Notes under the pieces: generated by a model
Told to the model about the DNA's origin: nothing
What the model saw: only the letters and a program-made list of their open reading frames with translations
The model's database searches: none
Origin: Paraburkholderia sabiae
GTDB taxonomy: Bacteria; Pseudomonadota; Gammaproteobacteria; Burkholderiales; Burkholderiaceae
DNA length: 64,000 bases
Direction: 5' to 3'
Assembly: GCF_030412785.1 (NCBI RefSeq)
Contig: NZ_CP125296.1
Location: forward strand, 434,001 to 498,000
In this document: piece after piece, positions 35,328-45,122 of the stretch
Layout: each line of letters opens with the position of its first letter
Numbering within the stretch: the first letter of the stretch is position 1
Made by a program: the position numbers and the translations under genes

Positions 35328-36317
35328 TTACGCTCCTGCAAACGCTTCGCGAAACGTGTCGATGCTGACGCGTAGCGACAGTTGCGGTTGATCGAGGTAA
35401 CTGACGAGCTTGCTGATGCCATGATCGTTGTGTGCGTGTTCGTCGATCCATTCGGGATCGTCGATATCGATGTTGTGCTGCGCGTACGCTTGCGGATCGA
35501 CGACACTGTGCAGCGTTTTCGCCGACGCACCGTTGAAGCCGATCACGAGACGCTCGCGCTGCGCGATCGTGCCGATGAAAATGGCCAGTTCGAAATCGGC
35601 ATGCGCGACGAAGGGCGCGATCAGTTCGAGCCAGAAGGCCGCGACGAGCGTGCGATAGAACGGGTCGTTCGGCAACGGCAACGTGAGACCGCGTTCCAGA
35701 TGCGATGTTCCGCTCGTCATCACGGGGCGCAGCAGCGAACCGAGCGCGAGCATCGCGCCGCGCAGCCGCACAGGATGCCCGCTTGCAAGCAGCATCTGTT
35801 CGAGACCCGACAGCGTTTGATGCTCGACGAAGTCGTTGAACGTGCCGTCGTGCGGATTGCCGGGCCCGGCAATTTCGATCGGCACCTGGGTTTCGCCGAG
35901 CGTCTGCAATGCGCCCGCCGGCTCCGTCGAATCGAGCAGCGGCTTCATCTGCGTGGCGACGCGCGACCACAAACGCGCAAACGCGAGCGGACTGCGCGCG
36001 AAGAACGCGAGCGGCCGGTCCACTTCGAGCGCGGTGGCGGCGAGAAACGGAAAGCGCCGCGCCGACTGATCCTGACTCGCGACCATATGCCCCGCAATCG
36101 CGAGCTTGCTGCGCGAGCCGAGAAACGCGAAGTGCATCGGCTTCGCGCTTTCGTACACGATTTTCCAGCGTGGATCTTCGGCGAGCAGTTCCATTGCCTG
36201 CGCGATCCAGCGATCGAGCGTTTGCAGCAGTTGCGGATTGTGCGCGCTTTTCACGAAGTCGCCGCGCGACGGAATCTTGCCGAAGTAGGCGATTTGCGCC
36301 TGCACGGTCTGGCTCAT
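35328..36317 (-). CDS. tagF: T6SS-associated protein TagF
   Basis: A 329-residue protein with the TagF domain: IAYFGKIPSRGDFVKSAHNP, LQTLDRWIAQAMELLAEDPR and YESAKPMHFAFLGSRSKLAI. In Pseudomonas TagF is a post-translational repressor of T6SS assembly. The usual phosphorylation partners PpkA, PppA and Fha are not in this window, so its control here may be of a different kind. It overlaps tssM by four bases and is followed by the OmpA-like gene. Confidence 0.93.
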   Translation of the reverse strand: MSQTVQAQIAYFGKIPSRGDFVKSAHNPQLLQTLDRWIAQAMELLAEDPRWKIVYESAKPMHFAFLGSRSKLAIAGHMVASQDQSARRFPFLAATALEVDRPLAFFARSPLAFARLWSRVATQMKPLLDSTEPAGALQTLGETQVPIEIAGPGNPHDGTFNDFVEHQTLSGLEQMLLASGHPVRLRGAMLALGSLLRPVMTSGTSHLERGLTLPLPNDPFYRTLVAAFWLELIAPFVAHADFELAIFIGTIAQRERLVIGFNGASAKTLHSVVDPQAYAQHNIDIDDPEWIDEHAHNDHGISKLVSYLDQPQLSLRVSIDTFREAFAGA

Positions 36318-39300
36318 TGCGCGCTCCCGTTGTTATTGGCGGCGACGGCTGCCGTGGCCGTTGGCGACGTGACAGCGGGCGTCGAGGCCGTCGCAGTAGT
36401 GGCGCCAGCAGCCGCGCCCGCATCGGCGATCGACGAAGGCAGCTTCAGGCCGCGCAGCGATTGTTGTTGAGGCGCATCGCCGCTGGCCGTTGCCTGCGAC
36501 GTGCTGATGATGCGCATGCTCACCGCGACGTTCACGTTGCCTTGCGTCCATTCGAGATCGAATGTGCCATCCGGACGGCGCTTGCGCTGAGCGGAGTTGA
36601 TGAGCTTCTCGAGACCGTAGCGGCCCGGTTCGTTGACGAGCTGGATCGTGCGGCCGTCGAACGTCGTCGCCGACAGCGTCGCGCCAGGCGAGCCCGACGG
36701 ATTCGGCCACACGAAGTTCGTCCATTGCGGCGGCGTGTTGCGATAACGCAGTTGCTGGCCGTCAATCGCAATCGTGTACTCCGTCGTGCCGCTGCTCGGC
36801 TGCGGCAGGATCTGGAACACGGTCTGCGGTTCCGACGAAGCCTGTGCGCCGCCTGCTGCGCCGCCCGCAAGCGGCGCAACCCAGCGCGCGAAGCCGTTCG
36901 TGAAGTCCGGCGTCAGCGCGAGGCCCATGTCGCCCCACGTGCGTGCCGTGAGCGTGTCGCCGCGGCGCACTGCGAGCGGTCCGAGCGTCGTGCCGACGAA
37001 CTTCGCGACAGCGCCATCCGGGCCAAAGATCTGCGCGATTTCGCTTGCGCCCGCTTCGACCTTCGCGTCACCTGCAAACGGATACTTGCTCGCGAGCGAC
37101 GCCTGGAACGGCTGATACACCTGTGCGTTCCACACCTTGTTGACTTCGGCGCTGGCGGGCTGGATCACGACGGCATAGGCCTGCATCAGCGGACGCACCA
37201 GCAGCGGTCGCAAGGCCTTGCGTTGCGCGTCGGTGAGGCCTGTCAGCATCTGTTCGTCGACGTACTTGAGCGAATCGGCGAGTTCGGAGCCGTTGCCGTC
37301 GAGCGTCTGCTGCATCAGCTGACGCGCGCCCGGTCCCGGATCGCCCTGATTCTTCAGCACGTTGAAGCGCGTGCGCACCTTCGACAGCGAATCCATATAG
37401 CCGCGCAGCAGCGACACGTCGCCATTCTTCACGACGATGCGCGCGAGTCCGGCGAAATCCGCACCGACAGGACCCATGGGGAGATCGACGGGCTTGCCGT
37501 TGATGTCGATGTTCGCGTTCACCTGCGAAGCCGGCGTGCGCGAGAACCACTGCTTGACCCAGTTCACGACGCCGCCTTGCGCGCTCTTCAACGCGACGTT
37601 AGCAAGCGACGGGTTGTCCCACGACGTCTGCTCATACGCGGTTTCGAGTACTTTGCGGATCGGCGAATCTTGCGGGTCGCCGAGACGGTTCATTGCGTCG
37701 ACGGCCTGATTGAAGTTGCCGAAGCTCTGCACAGCAATGCCCTGCATGAACTTCTGCCAGTGCTGCGCATACTCGGTCTTGTACATGCCGACGAGCGTCT
37801 TCTGGATCTGCTCCGGGCTGCCTTCGAGCGTGAGATCGTCGCGCGCCGATGTGTTGAGCACCCAGTCCTTCGCTTGCAGTTCTTTCGTCGCGGCGTCGCG
37901 GATCGCGGGCTGCACGTACTGGAACCACGCGTCGCGTGTGAATGTGCCGGGGATCGCGTAGCTGCCCGCGATCACGCCCGCGTTGTTGTCGCCGACGATG
38001 CGCGCAATCGTCATCGGCGCAAAACGCGTCGACGCGCGCGCCTTGATCTCTTCATACACGCGCTGACGTGCGGGCATACCGCGCACGACGCGGCGCAGGT
38101 TGTCGCGTGTCTGGTCGACGAGCGAGAGATTGGCGTCGATCATCGGCCAGTCGTCGTCGCTGACGCGCGAGAGGTAGAACGTGATCATGCGCTCGGCGCT
38201 CTTGATCATCTCGTCGCGTGGCATGTTGCCGCGATTCTGTTCGAGCCAGCCGCGCCAGAAGCGTGCAACCTGATCCGTCAGATGCGCGGTTTCGACGTGG
38301 CGCTTGTCGGAGAGCATCAGGTAGGTCTTCAACGCGTTGTAGGCGTCTTCGACATTGGTCGGCGATGCATCGCTATACAGACCGCCCTGAGCCGCCGACG
38401 TCATCGCCGTGTGCGCGGAGACGGGGATCGCGCCGGAGTCGGGCGCGTGCGTCATCGGCGCGAGCTGGTCGGGATGCGAGTCGACGTCCTTGAGGAACGA
38501 TGCGAGGCTCTGCGAAACAGGCGTCAACATGATCTGCTTGATGCCGTTGTAGTACTCGGTCAACAGACGTTGTTCGAGACGGTCGCCCTGATACAGACCC
38601 AGCGACACGGACAGCGGACGCTCGCGGCGGAACTGTTCGAGCTGTTCGATGCGGTCTTCGAGCACGTCCATCGCCTGCAGGCGCGATTGCAGATCGTTGC
38701 GTCCCTGCTGCATGCGCACCACGTTGTCGAGGTCCGCTTGCACGTTCGCGGCGAGCTGCTGGTTGCCGATCGTCGACCACGTCCAGCCGCCTAAAGCGAG
38801 CGCGAGAATCACGACGAAGCCGAAGAACGTCGCGACGCGCAAACGCGCCTTCGCGGGACTCGCGAATTGCCGCACCGTCTGACGGTCCGCGAAAATGACC
38901 TTCGAAAAAAGATCGCGCAGGAAGAAGCCGTTCTTCGAGAAGGCGCTTTGCGGCTTCGGCAACGCATCCGAACTGAGGCCGAAGCGATTCGCGATGCGCT
39001 GCGCGGCGGCGCTGTTCGTTTCGCCTTCCTGCAATGCGCTCGTGAAATAGAAGCCGCGAAAGATCGGCTTGTACTGGAACGGGTTGTTCTCGAACAGTGT
39101 GGCGATGAACGCGCGCAGCGCCGGCTTGATCGTCGAGAATTCGAGCGGGAAGCTCAGTTGGCCCGGCGAGAGCTTGTTGCCGCGGCTAATCGACAATTGC
39201 GCGACGCTGATCTCTTTCAGCCCTTCGTAGAGGTCTTCGAAATGCTGGTCGAAGGCGGCGACCACGTCGCGCTTCTCGTCAGGCTGATAGGGCAGGGTGG

Positions 39301-40171
39301 CGCCCCACACGCGGTCGTATTCGTGACGCTCGTTGCCGCTGAAGAATTCGGTGAAGCCCGTGATCAGATCGGCCTTCGTGAACATCACATATACGGGCGC
39401 AAACACTTCGAGCTTTTCGGTCAGTTCCTGCACGCGCTGACGCAGGTTCTTCGCGAGATTGATCGCAAACTCCGGCTTGCTGCCAGTCAGTTCCGCGATG
39501 CTCGCCGTGACGATGATCCCGTTGATGGGCGCTTTCGGACGAAAACGTTTGAGCAGGCCGAGAAAACCGAGCCATTCCGTGCGGTCTTCTTCATGCACCG
39601 AATAGCGGCCCGCCGTGTCGAGCAGAATGCCTTCCGTCGTAAAGAACCAGTCGCAATTGCGCGTGCCGCCGATGCCATGCACGACGGCATCGTTCTTGTC
39701 CGCAAACGGGAATTGCAGGCCTGAGTTGAGCACCGCGCTGCTCTTGCCCGCTGCCGGGTTGCCGATCACGATGTACCACGGCAGTTCGTAGAGTGCGGAA
39801 CCGCCCGACGTCTGGCCGATCTTCGATGTCTTGATGGTCTTCACGGCATCGACGAGGCGCGTGCGCAGCACGTCGAGGTCCGCCTGACGCCTCGGCGCAG
39901 CGGGCGTCGACGCAGCAACTGCCGTATCGTTACCGACTTGAGCCTGCTGTTCGAGCATCTCACCGAGCTTGCTGTTCGCGCGGCGAATGCGGATGCGTTT
40001 GACAATCCATACGACGATCAGCAACGCGACCAGCGCGCCGACCGCAACGGCCGGCCAAACGGGATCGATCTGGAAGAAGTCGGCGGCGACGAACAGCACG
40101 GCCGCGAGCGCGAGCACGCCGACTACGGACAGTGTGCGTCTGGAGGTCAACCCGTTGAGGAAGCGTTGCAT
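36314..40171 (-). CDS. tssM: T6SS inner-membrane core protein TssM (IcmF family)
   Basis: A 1285-residue protein: two N-terminal membrane segments (about residues 12-33 and 39-60), a cytoplasmic NTPase-like domain with an intact Walker A, GNPAAGKS at 137-144, a third membrane segment near residue 430 (VATFFGFVVILALALGGWTW), and a long periplasmic region ending in the C-terminal domain that contacts TssJ. Full length for the family. It forms the trans-envelope channel with TssL and TssJ. Confidence 0.96.
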   Translation of the reverse strand: MQRFLNGLTSRRTLSVVGVLALAAVLFVAADFFQIDPVWPAVAVGALVALLIVVWIVKRIRIRRANSKLGEMLEQQAQVGNDTAVAASTPAAPRRQADLDVLRTRLVDAVKTIKTSKIGQTSGGSALYELPWYIVIGNPAAGKSSAVLNSGLQFPFADKNDAVVHGIGGTRNCDWFFTTEGILLDTAGRYSVHEEDRTEWLGFLGLLKRFRPKAPINGIIVTASIAELTGSKPEFAINLAKNLRQRVQELTEKLEVFAPVYVMFTKADLITGFTEFFSGNERHEYDRVWGATLPYQPDEKRDVVAAFDQHFEDLYEGLKEISVAQLSISRGNKLSPGQLSFPLEFSTIKPALRAFIATLFENNPFQYKPIFRGFYFTSALQEGETNSAAAQRIANRFGLSSDALPKPQSAFSKNGFFLRDLFSKVIFADRQTVRQFASPAKARLRVATFFGFVVILALALGGWTWSTIGNQQLAANVQADLDNVVRMQQGRNDLQSRLQAMDVLEDRIEQLEQFRRERPLSVSLGLYQGDRLEQRLLTEYYNGIKQIMLTPVSQSLASFLKDVDSHPDQLAPMTHAPDSGAIPVSAHTAMTSAAQGGLYSDASPTNVEDAYNALKTYLMLSDKRHVETAHLTDQVARFWRGWLEQNRGNMPRDEMIKSAERMITFYLSRVSDDDWPMIDANLSLVDQTRDNLRRVVRGMPARQRVYEEIKARASTRFAPMTIARIVGDNNAGVIAGSYAIPGTFTRDAWFQYVQPAIRDAATKELQAKDWVLNTSARDDLTLEGSPEQIQKTLVGMYKTEYAQHWQKFMQGIAVQSFGNFNQAVDAMNRLGDPQDSPIRKVLETAYEQTSWDNPSLANVALKSAQGGVVNWVKQWFSRTPASQVNANIDINGKPVDLPMGPVGADFAGLARIVVKNGDVSLLRGYMDSLSKVRTRFNVLKNQGDPGPGARQLMQQTLDGNGSELADSLKYVDEQMLTGLTDAQRKALRPLLVRPLMQAYAVVIQPASAEVNKVWNAQVYQPFQASLASKYPFAGDAKVEAGASEIAQIFGPDGAVAKFVGTTLGPLAVRRGDTLTARTWGDMGLALTPDFTNGFARWVAPLAGGAAGGAQASSEPQTVFQILPQPSSGTTEYTIAIDGQQLRYRNTPPQWTNFVWPNPSGSPGATLSATTFDGRTIQLVNEPGRYGLEKLINSAQRKRRPDGTFDLEWTQGNVNVAVSMRIISTSQATASGDAPQQQSLRGLKLPSSIADAGAAAGATTATASTPAVTSPTATAAVAANNNGSAQ

Positions 40172-40336
40172 AAGCCTGTCAGGTCTTGATGATAGGAATA
40201 GCGTGTGAAAAGACGTCTAATACGGCTCAATCAGCCTTTAACGGTCAATTGACCGGCCGTTTCAATGCGTCATGGATAAAAACTGAATGCCCTCAATTCG
40301 CGCGATTCATGGCGGCCCAAAAGTGCGATTTAACAT

Positions 40337-41209
40337 TTATCGATTACGGCCGAGCACGAATCCGGGCTTGTGGTATTCGACGTGTCCGAGATCCATCATT
40401 TTCCATCGTCCGCCCCATGTCAGGCCCACTTGTTCGGCGACTTGTCCGTATAACTGATAGCCGCGCATGGCCCACGGGTCTTTTTCGGAAATGACGATCT
40501 TGCCGTCGCGCAAAAAGGCATTGTCGGCCGCAAGACCGTATTGATGATAGCTTTGGAATGCTGCGGCATTTGTGACATTGCTACCCATTTGCGCAAGGCG
40601 GTTTTGACGTTCCGGGCTCCGGTAACCTTCGAGTAAAGCCATTTCGTAGCCGTATTGCTCGCGCATGATTTTATAAACGAGCAATAGACGCGTCCGGAAA
40701 TCCGCATCGAGCAGATTCCAGTCGCGGCTGGCGTCCTTGAGCGCTGGCCGGATCTGCTCGACTTCCTGTGTGGCAAAGGCTTCGGGCGGCAGCGGCGGAG
40801 GCGGCACGAGCTGTTCGCCATTCAGCAATTGGGCGATTTTTTCGTCGGGTGACCTGGAAACGTCATCGAACTGGAATAACTGTTTGCCGCGTAATGCAAT
40901 GGCCACCAATGGCGGCGCCGCAAGAATACCTGCCGTCGTTAAAATCAGCAAGCGCCGGCGAGCCAGTAAGTTTTGCATATCGGCTAATGCCGTTTGAGAC
41001 ATTTTTGCCGAATGGGTTAATTGTGCTTTGGCTTTCAATGCGTTATTCGATGCGCGCTGCATGAAGCGCGCATGCAAATCGGCTATGCCGCCGAAAATTG
41101 TTAAACGGACAGGCGGCAATAGTGCGATTGCTGCAATGAGAACAGCAACGGCGAAATAAGCGACAAGGGCAACGGCAATCAAAGGAAAGACCCCGGAAAT
41201 TCTCAGCAA
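40337..41209 (-). CDS. tagX: TagX-like M15 peptidoglycan endopeptidase of the T6SS cluster
   Basis: A 290-residue protein with a membrane helix near residues 5-35, a second near 85-105, and a C-terminal VanY/M15 domain: YGYEMALLEGYRSPERQNRL, SYHQYGLAADNAF (HxxGxAxD-type zinc ligands) and MDLGHVEYHKPGF with the last histidine pair. TagX enzymes cut the cell wall locally so that the T6SS can be built through it. The apparent start is a TTG at 41209 without a clear ribosome site, so the N-terminus is uncertain. Confidence 0.88.
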   Translation of the reverse strand: MLRISGVFPLIAVALVAYFAVAVLIAAIALLPPVRLTIFGGIADLHARFMQRASNNALKAKAQLTHSAKMSQTALADMQNLLARRRLLILTTAGILAAPPLVAIALRGKQLFQFDDVSRSPDEKIAQLLNGEQLVPPPPLPPEAFATQEVEQIRPALKDASRDWNLLDADFRTRLLLVYKIMREQYGYEMALLEGYRSPERQNRLAQMGSNVTNAAAFQSYHQYGLAADNAFLRDGKIVISEKDPWAMRGYQLYGQVAEQVGLTWGGRWKMMDLGHVEYHKPGFVLGRNR

Positions 41210-41238
41210 TTGTTTTTTGTAATGCTTGCTCTTAGAAT
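41210..41238 (+). promoter_or_regulatory. Sigma70-like promoter of the T6SS-linked unknown gene
   Basis: TTGTTT at 41210-41215 and TAGAAT at 41233-41238 with a 17-base spacer, about 70 bases before the plus-strand start at 41310. Seen by eye only. Confidence 0.4.
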
Positions 41239-41245
41239 CAGGCGT

Positions 41246-41264
41246 GCCCCGAGGAGGGGCTTTT
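41246..41264 (+). terminator. Leader hairpin with T-run before the T6SS-linked unknown gene
   Basis: GCCCC at 41246-41250 pairs with GGGGC at 41256-41260 and is followed by TTTT. It lies between the predicted promoter and the start at 41310, so it would be an attenuator-like element in the leader. The stem is only five bases, which keeps confidence low. Confidence 0.35.
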
Positions 41265-41309
41265 ACACATTACCGTCGCAGATATTAACCAGATTTGAAG
41301 AGACAGTGA

Positions 41310-42239
41310 ATGAGTGCGCCTGAATCGAACTCAAAAGTTCCGCCAAGTCTGATGTCCGGGCCGGCTAAAGACGGGCAAGCGGGAGGTTCGCGCATTCTTG
41401 CCAATCTGGAAGGTCGCGTCGATCCTTCCGCGAATCCGAAGCCAAAGCGTTCGCGCGTGTTGCCTGTAGCGATCGCGGCGCTGGTGATCGTGGCGGGCGG
41501 CGTCGGTGCTTATCAGTTGCAGCATCGTTCTGCTGGGACGGAAGCGCAGAAAGAAGCGGCGAATGGCGCGTCGACTGTCATTGCGTCGAGCGTGAAGCTT
41601 GCGAGCGATGTGACAGCGAGTGCGTCTGCTGCATCGGCTGCGGCACCCGCAACGATCGTCGCGGATGATGAGGCAAGCAAGGACGCGCAGCGCACGCAAG
41701 CGTCGAACGATGATGGCAGCCGTTTGTCACGCGCGCTGGCGGATGGTGCGGATGCATCGGATGAAGCGTCGTCAGCGGCTATCGTGTCGAATACAAAGGC
41801 CGATGACGCAGCGAAGCCCGTGAGTGCGACAAACGCAGCAAGCGCGAAGCACGTCGAGACCGCATCGAAAGCGGAGCATGGCAAGCACGACAAGCGGCAG
41901 CTCGCGGACGAGCGGCATTCGAAGGAAAGCAAAACGGCTGCGGCGTCGCGCGCGAAAAAGCAGAACGGCAAGCCGGATGCGAAGGACGATTCCGACGCCG
42001 ATCTGCTAGCGGCACTCGTTGCGCGCACGAAGCCGGCTTCGGCCAAAGCCGATAAAGCGGCCGATGCTCAGGCTGCGTCGAAGAAGGTCAACTCGACGGC
42101 AACGCTCGCCGAACGCATCAACGAATGCGGTCAGCACGGATTCTTCGAAGAGCAACTGTGCCGTTGGCGCGTTTGCGATGGACACTGGGGCAAAGACCCG
42201 CACTGTCCTGCCGCGTCGGCGCAGGCTCGACAGCCTTGA
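41310..42239 (+). CDS. T6SS-linked single-span membrane protein of unknown function
   Basis: A 309-residue protein: a 45-residue polar cytoplasmic tail (MSAPESNSKVPPSLMSGPAK), one membrane helix (VLPVAIAALVIVAGGVGAYQ), a long Ala/Lys/Ser/Asp-rich low-complexity region and a small C-terminal module with four cysteines (C273, C284, C289, C299) in ECGQHGFFEEQLCRWRVC and DGHWGKDPHC. The cysteine module would lie in the periplasm and could be disulfide-bonded. Divergent from tagX and at the edge of the cluster, it is probably a T6SS accessory protein. I recognise no characterised family. Confidence 0.7.
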   Translation: MSAPESNSKVPPSLMSGPAKDGQAGGSRILANLEGRVDPSANPKPKRSRVLPVAIAALVIVAGGVGAYQLQHRSAGTEAQKEAANGASTVIASSVKLASDVTASASAASAAAPATIVADDEASKDAQRTQASNDDGSRLSRALADGADASDEASSAAIVSNTKADDAAKPVSATNAASAKHVETASKAEHGKHDKRQLADERHSKESKTAAASRAKKQNGKPDAKDDSDADLLAALVARTKPASAKADKAADAQAASKKVNSTATLAERINECGQHGFFEEQLCRWRVCDGHWGKDPHCPAASAQARQP

Positions 42240-42292
42240 ACCAGACGCCTTCCGTTCTTCTCGAAGAACGGAAGCCGCTTTAGTTCACGCTA

Positions 42293-42559
42293 TTAGAGTC
42301 CGTGAGCCTTGCGCAATCTCGCGCCTGTTTCCAGACGCTGCTTTGCGGGGCGGACATGAAATGCCGCCGCAACGACGAAGAGAATTCCCGCTACAGGCCA
42401 CATATAGATGGCGGCGGCGAAGCCGAGCCAACACGCATATTCAGGTGGGTATGCGGAGAGCGCCCATAAAAAGCACGCAACTGGCAACATCAGGATGGAC
42501 AGAGCCGTCCAGTTAAGAAAAGCTGCGACCGTCGCTTTCTTGTGCGTCTCAGTATGCAT
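42293..42559 (-). CDS. Small two-helix membrane protein of unknown function
   Basis: An 88-residue protein, MHTETHKKATVAAFLNWTAL and on, with two hydrophobic segments (LSILMLPVACFLWALSAY; WLGFAAAIYMWPVAGILFVV) and a basic tail. The ATG at 42559 is behind GGAG with a six-base gap; longer upstream readings are arginine-rich and unlikely. No recognised family. It lies between the T6SS cluster and the phospholipase gene. Confidence 0.55.
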   Translation of the reverse strand: MHTETHKKATVAAFLNWTALSILMLPVACFLWALSAYPPEYACWLGFAAAIYMWPVAGILFVVAAAFHVRPAKQRLETGARLRKAHGL

Positions 42560-42696
42560 GCCTGGCTCCATTAGGAATGGCACTGGGACATAGCGTCGCA
42601 CGTTAGTCATTTCACGAATACTTGGTAATATCCCTGACATAGGCCTGTGCTGGGGTGTGGCCGTCAGCAGTTCTGCAATGTCGCGTTGCGCGCGAT

Positions 42697-44763
42697 TCAC
42701 GCGGCCGCTGGATCGCTGACAAGATCACGGCCGGTCTCGATACGGCCAGCCACGCGCCGCAGGAATGCTGGCTGTCCAGCCACCGTCACGGAGAAGTCGT
42801 ACCAGTTGCCACTTGTCGAAACAGGCCAACGTGTCGGTATTTCCCCTCTGGCGGGAACCGAAAATGTCCAGGGACCGTCTCGGCGATAAGCATTCGCTGT
42901 GACCACAAAAGTGCATGCCGTGCCGCCTGTATTCATCAGTCGCAGGCGAAGCTCATTGCTCGATCGGTCGTGTCTGGCCTCGATCTCGAGATGCGTTGTC
43001 GACGTTCCCGACGCAGTGGAGACATCGCCCGCAAATGTGCGCAGATAACCATTTGGGCCGCGCAATGCGAGATGGTATCGAGTACCCATCAGCCTCGCAT
43101 GTCCCCAGTCATCCGACAGCGTGCTGCAGGATGCAAGTGCATAGCGGCTCGGCGGATTGGTCCGGGTCTGGAGATCGTAGACCGACAACGCGACGCCATT
43201 CGGCCCAGCGTTGCGCATCACCAGCCGAAGCGTCCCGTTACGCATGTCCACTTGAGCATTCGCGTCGATAGCGTAGGGCAAGGCTCGTGACGCGCGGATG
43301 CCTCGCTCCTGCCGCGGCATCGATTGCATGGCGGGTACGGTTGGCTCAGGCAGTGAACTGCACTGGCGATTGGCATCCGATACATACATGTCCGTATCGG
43401 GTAGTGACGGCCATGCCGCGTCCCGAGTCCTGAAGTCGAACGCCGACATGAGGTCGCCGCAAATCGCGCGACGCCACGCGCTGATGTTCGGGCAGTGAAT
43501 GCCGAAACGCCGCTCGATGAACTGGATGACCGACGTGTGATCGAAGATCTCGGAGCAGACGTAGCCGCCTTTCGACCACGGCGAAATGACTGTCATCGGC
43601 ACCCGGAAACCGAGACCCAGCGGCAGTCCTTCATAGATTTCTCCCGCCGTAGCGATCGTGGTGGTGCCGTCTCGATTCGTGGCGGGTGGAGTCGGTGGCG
43701 GCTCGTGATCGAAGTAGCCGCCCTGCTCGTCGTAGTTCAGCAGGAACACAGTCTTCGACCAGACATCGGGATTCGCGACGAGCGCTGCGAGCAGGCGCGC
43801 AGTGAGATCTTCGCCGGCCTGCGGATGATAGCTGGCGTGCTCAGACAACGCCGCTGGCGCGATGATCCACGACACTTGCGGCAGAGAACCTGCGGCGATA
43901 TCGGCAGCAAAGGCGCGTACCACATCGTTCATCCTTGCCATGCCTTTGCGGTACAGCGCGCTGGATAACGACGCAGACCGGAAGCTGCGAAACATTGCTA
44001 GCGCGTTATCGTCGAAGTTGTCTGCCTCCTGATACACGCGCCAGCTTATGCCGGCTGCTTCGAGCGTTTCGGCGACAGTGGGCCATGCGAAGCCGGCAGC
44101 AGGTTCGACATTGTCTAGTACGGGTAAGAAACCGGCAGACAGGCCGCTGCTGCCGCTGAATAGATGTAGCCGGTTCGGGTTGGTCTGCGTGAAAGTCGAC
44201 GCATAGTACTGGTCGCAAATCGTGAAAGCGTCAGCGAGTGCATAGTAGAACGGCAGATCGTTCCGATCGAAATAGCTCATCCCGAGCCCGGCGAAACGGA
44301 CCTTGTTCCATTCGTCGCATCGCCCCTGATTCCACATCGCAATGTCGACGGGATAATTCATCGAGGGTGCCCGCGCGCAGGTTGCGCGTGTCACGGCAGT
44401 GTCTGCATGGAATGGCAGGATATGACCGGTGTCCGCGGGCTGCATCCATATGGGATTGCCATTCGGCAGCGCGATGGCCATACGGTCGTTGAATCCCCGC
44501 ACGCCGCGAAGTGTGCCGAAGTAGTGGTCGAATGACCGGTTCTCTTGCGTAAAGATGACGACGTGCGCGACGTCGTTGATCGTGCCCGTCGCACTGAACG
44601 GACGCGTCGCGAGTGCTTCGCGTATGAGCCTTGGCATCACGGCTGCAGTCGCCGAAGCGCCAAGCGCACCGAGAGCCGTTCTTAGAAACGCGCGACGTCC
44701 CACTCTACCTGCGTGTTGGCCTGCATCGCATGCGCCGGGGCGAGTTTTGCGAATGATTTTCAT
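42697..44763 (-). CDS. Tat-exported phospholipase C, phosphocholine type
   Basis: A 688-residue enzyme of the acid-phosphatase-like PLC family. The N-terminus is a twin-arginine signal (GRVGRRAFLRTALGALGASA). The catalytic domain opens with VVIFTQENRSFDHYFGTLRG and includes YASTFTQTNPNRLHLFSG and FRVPMTVISPWSKGG; the C-terminal third has the two beta-rich DUF756-type repeats (GTLRLVMRNAGPNGVALSVY, HLEIEARHDRSSNELRLRLM). It hydrolyses phosphatidylcholine or sphingomyelin outside the cytoplasm. Burkholderia encode several plcN/plcC-type copies; which one this is cannot be said. The ATG at 44763 is preferred over one at 44820. Confidence 0.9.
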   Translation of the reverse strand: MKIIRKTRPGACDAGQHAGRVGRRAFLRTALGALGASATAAVMPRLIREALATRPFSATGTINDVAHVVIFTQENRSFDHYFGTLRGVRGFNDRMAIALPNGNPIWMQPADTGHILPFHADTAVTRATCARAPSMNYPVDIAMWNQGRCDEWNKVRFAGLGMSYFDRNDLPFYYALADAFTICDQYYASTFTQTNPNRLHLFSGSSGLSAGFLPVLDNVEPAAGFAWPTVAETLEAAGISWRVYQEADNFDDNALAMFRSFRSASLSSALYRKGMARMNDVVRAFAADIAAGSLPQVSWIIAPAALSEHASYHPQAGEDLTARLLAALVANPDVWSKTVFLLNYDEQGGYFDHEPPPTPPATNRDGTTTIATAGEIYEGLPLGLGFRVPMTVISPWSKGGYVCSEIFDHTSVIQFIERRFGIHCPNISAWRRAICGDLMSAFDFRTRDAAWPSLPDTDMYVSDANRQCSSLPEPTVPAMQSMPRQERGIRASRALPYAIDANAQVDMRNGTLRLVMRNAGPNGVALSVYDLQTRTNPPSRYALASCSTLSDDWGHARLMGTRYHLALRGPNGYLRTFAGDVSTASGTSTTHLEIEARHDRSSNELRLRLMNTGGTACTFVVTANAYRRDGPWTFSVPARGEIPTRWPVSTSGNWYDFSVTVAGQPAFLRRVAGRIETGRDLVSDPAAA

Positions 44764-45122
44764 CGTCGCGATGGCTGTCGGGTGTGCACTGTCCCAGTGT
44801 CCATGTAAGACGCAAGACATACGAATCCGACATGATCAAATCGATTTCGTTGGCAATGCTACGTGACTGTTCTTAACGAAACATTAAGGCCGCTACTGCA
44901 TCTTCATGTCATGGCGATGAACGGGACAATCAGGCCGAGTACCTTTCAGACGGATTTTGATGCGGCTGACTGTTGAAAGCTTCCGTAACGCTGCGTAATA
45001 GTGGCTTAACGTTTTCTTCAGATTGAGTCCCTTACGATCGCATGGATCGGACTCAATCATTTGCAGCCGCCTGATGCCGTCAATGAAAATCATTTGTCGA
45101 GCAGTCGACAACGAGAGCGCCT
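44764..45122. other. Intergenic region between phospholipase C and the hopanoid genes
   Basis: About 360 bases, AT-richer than the flanks, between divergent genes. No convincing gene, hairpin or Pho-box-like repeat was found. It presumably contains the promoters of both the phospholipase gene and the small gene at 45123. Confidence 0.45.

Noticed and set aside
35909..38794. Long plus-strand open frame (961 codons) antisense to tagF and tssM
   Set aside because: It is arginine/histidine-rich and has no family motifs, while the minus strand encodes full TagF and TssM with intact motifs. It is a shadow caused by GC-rich codon use.
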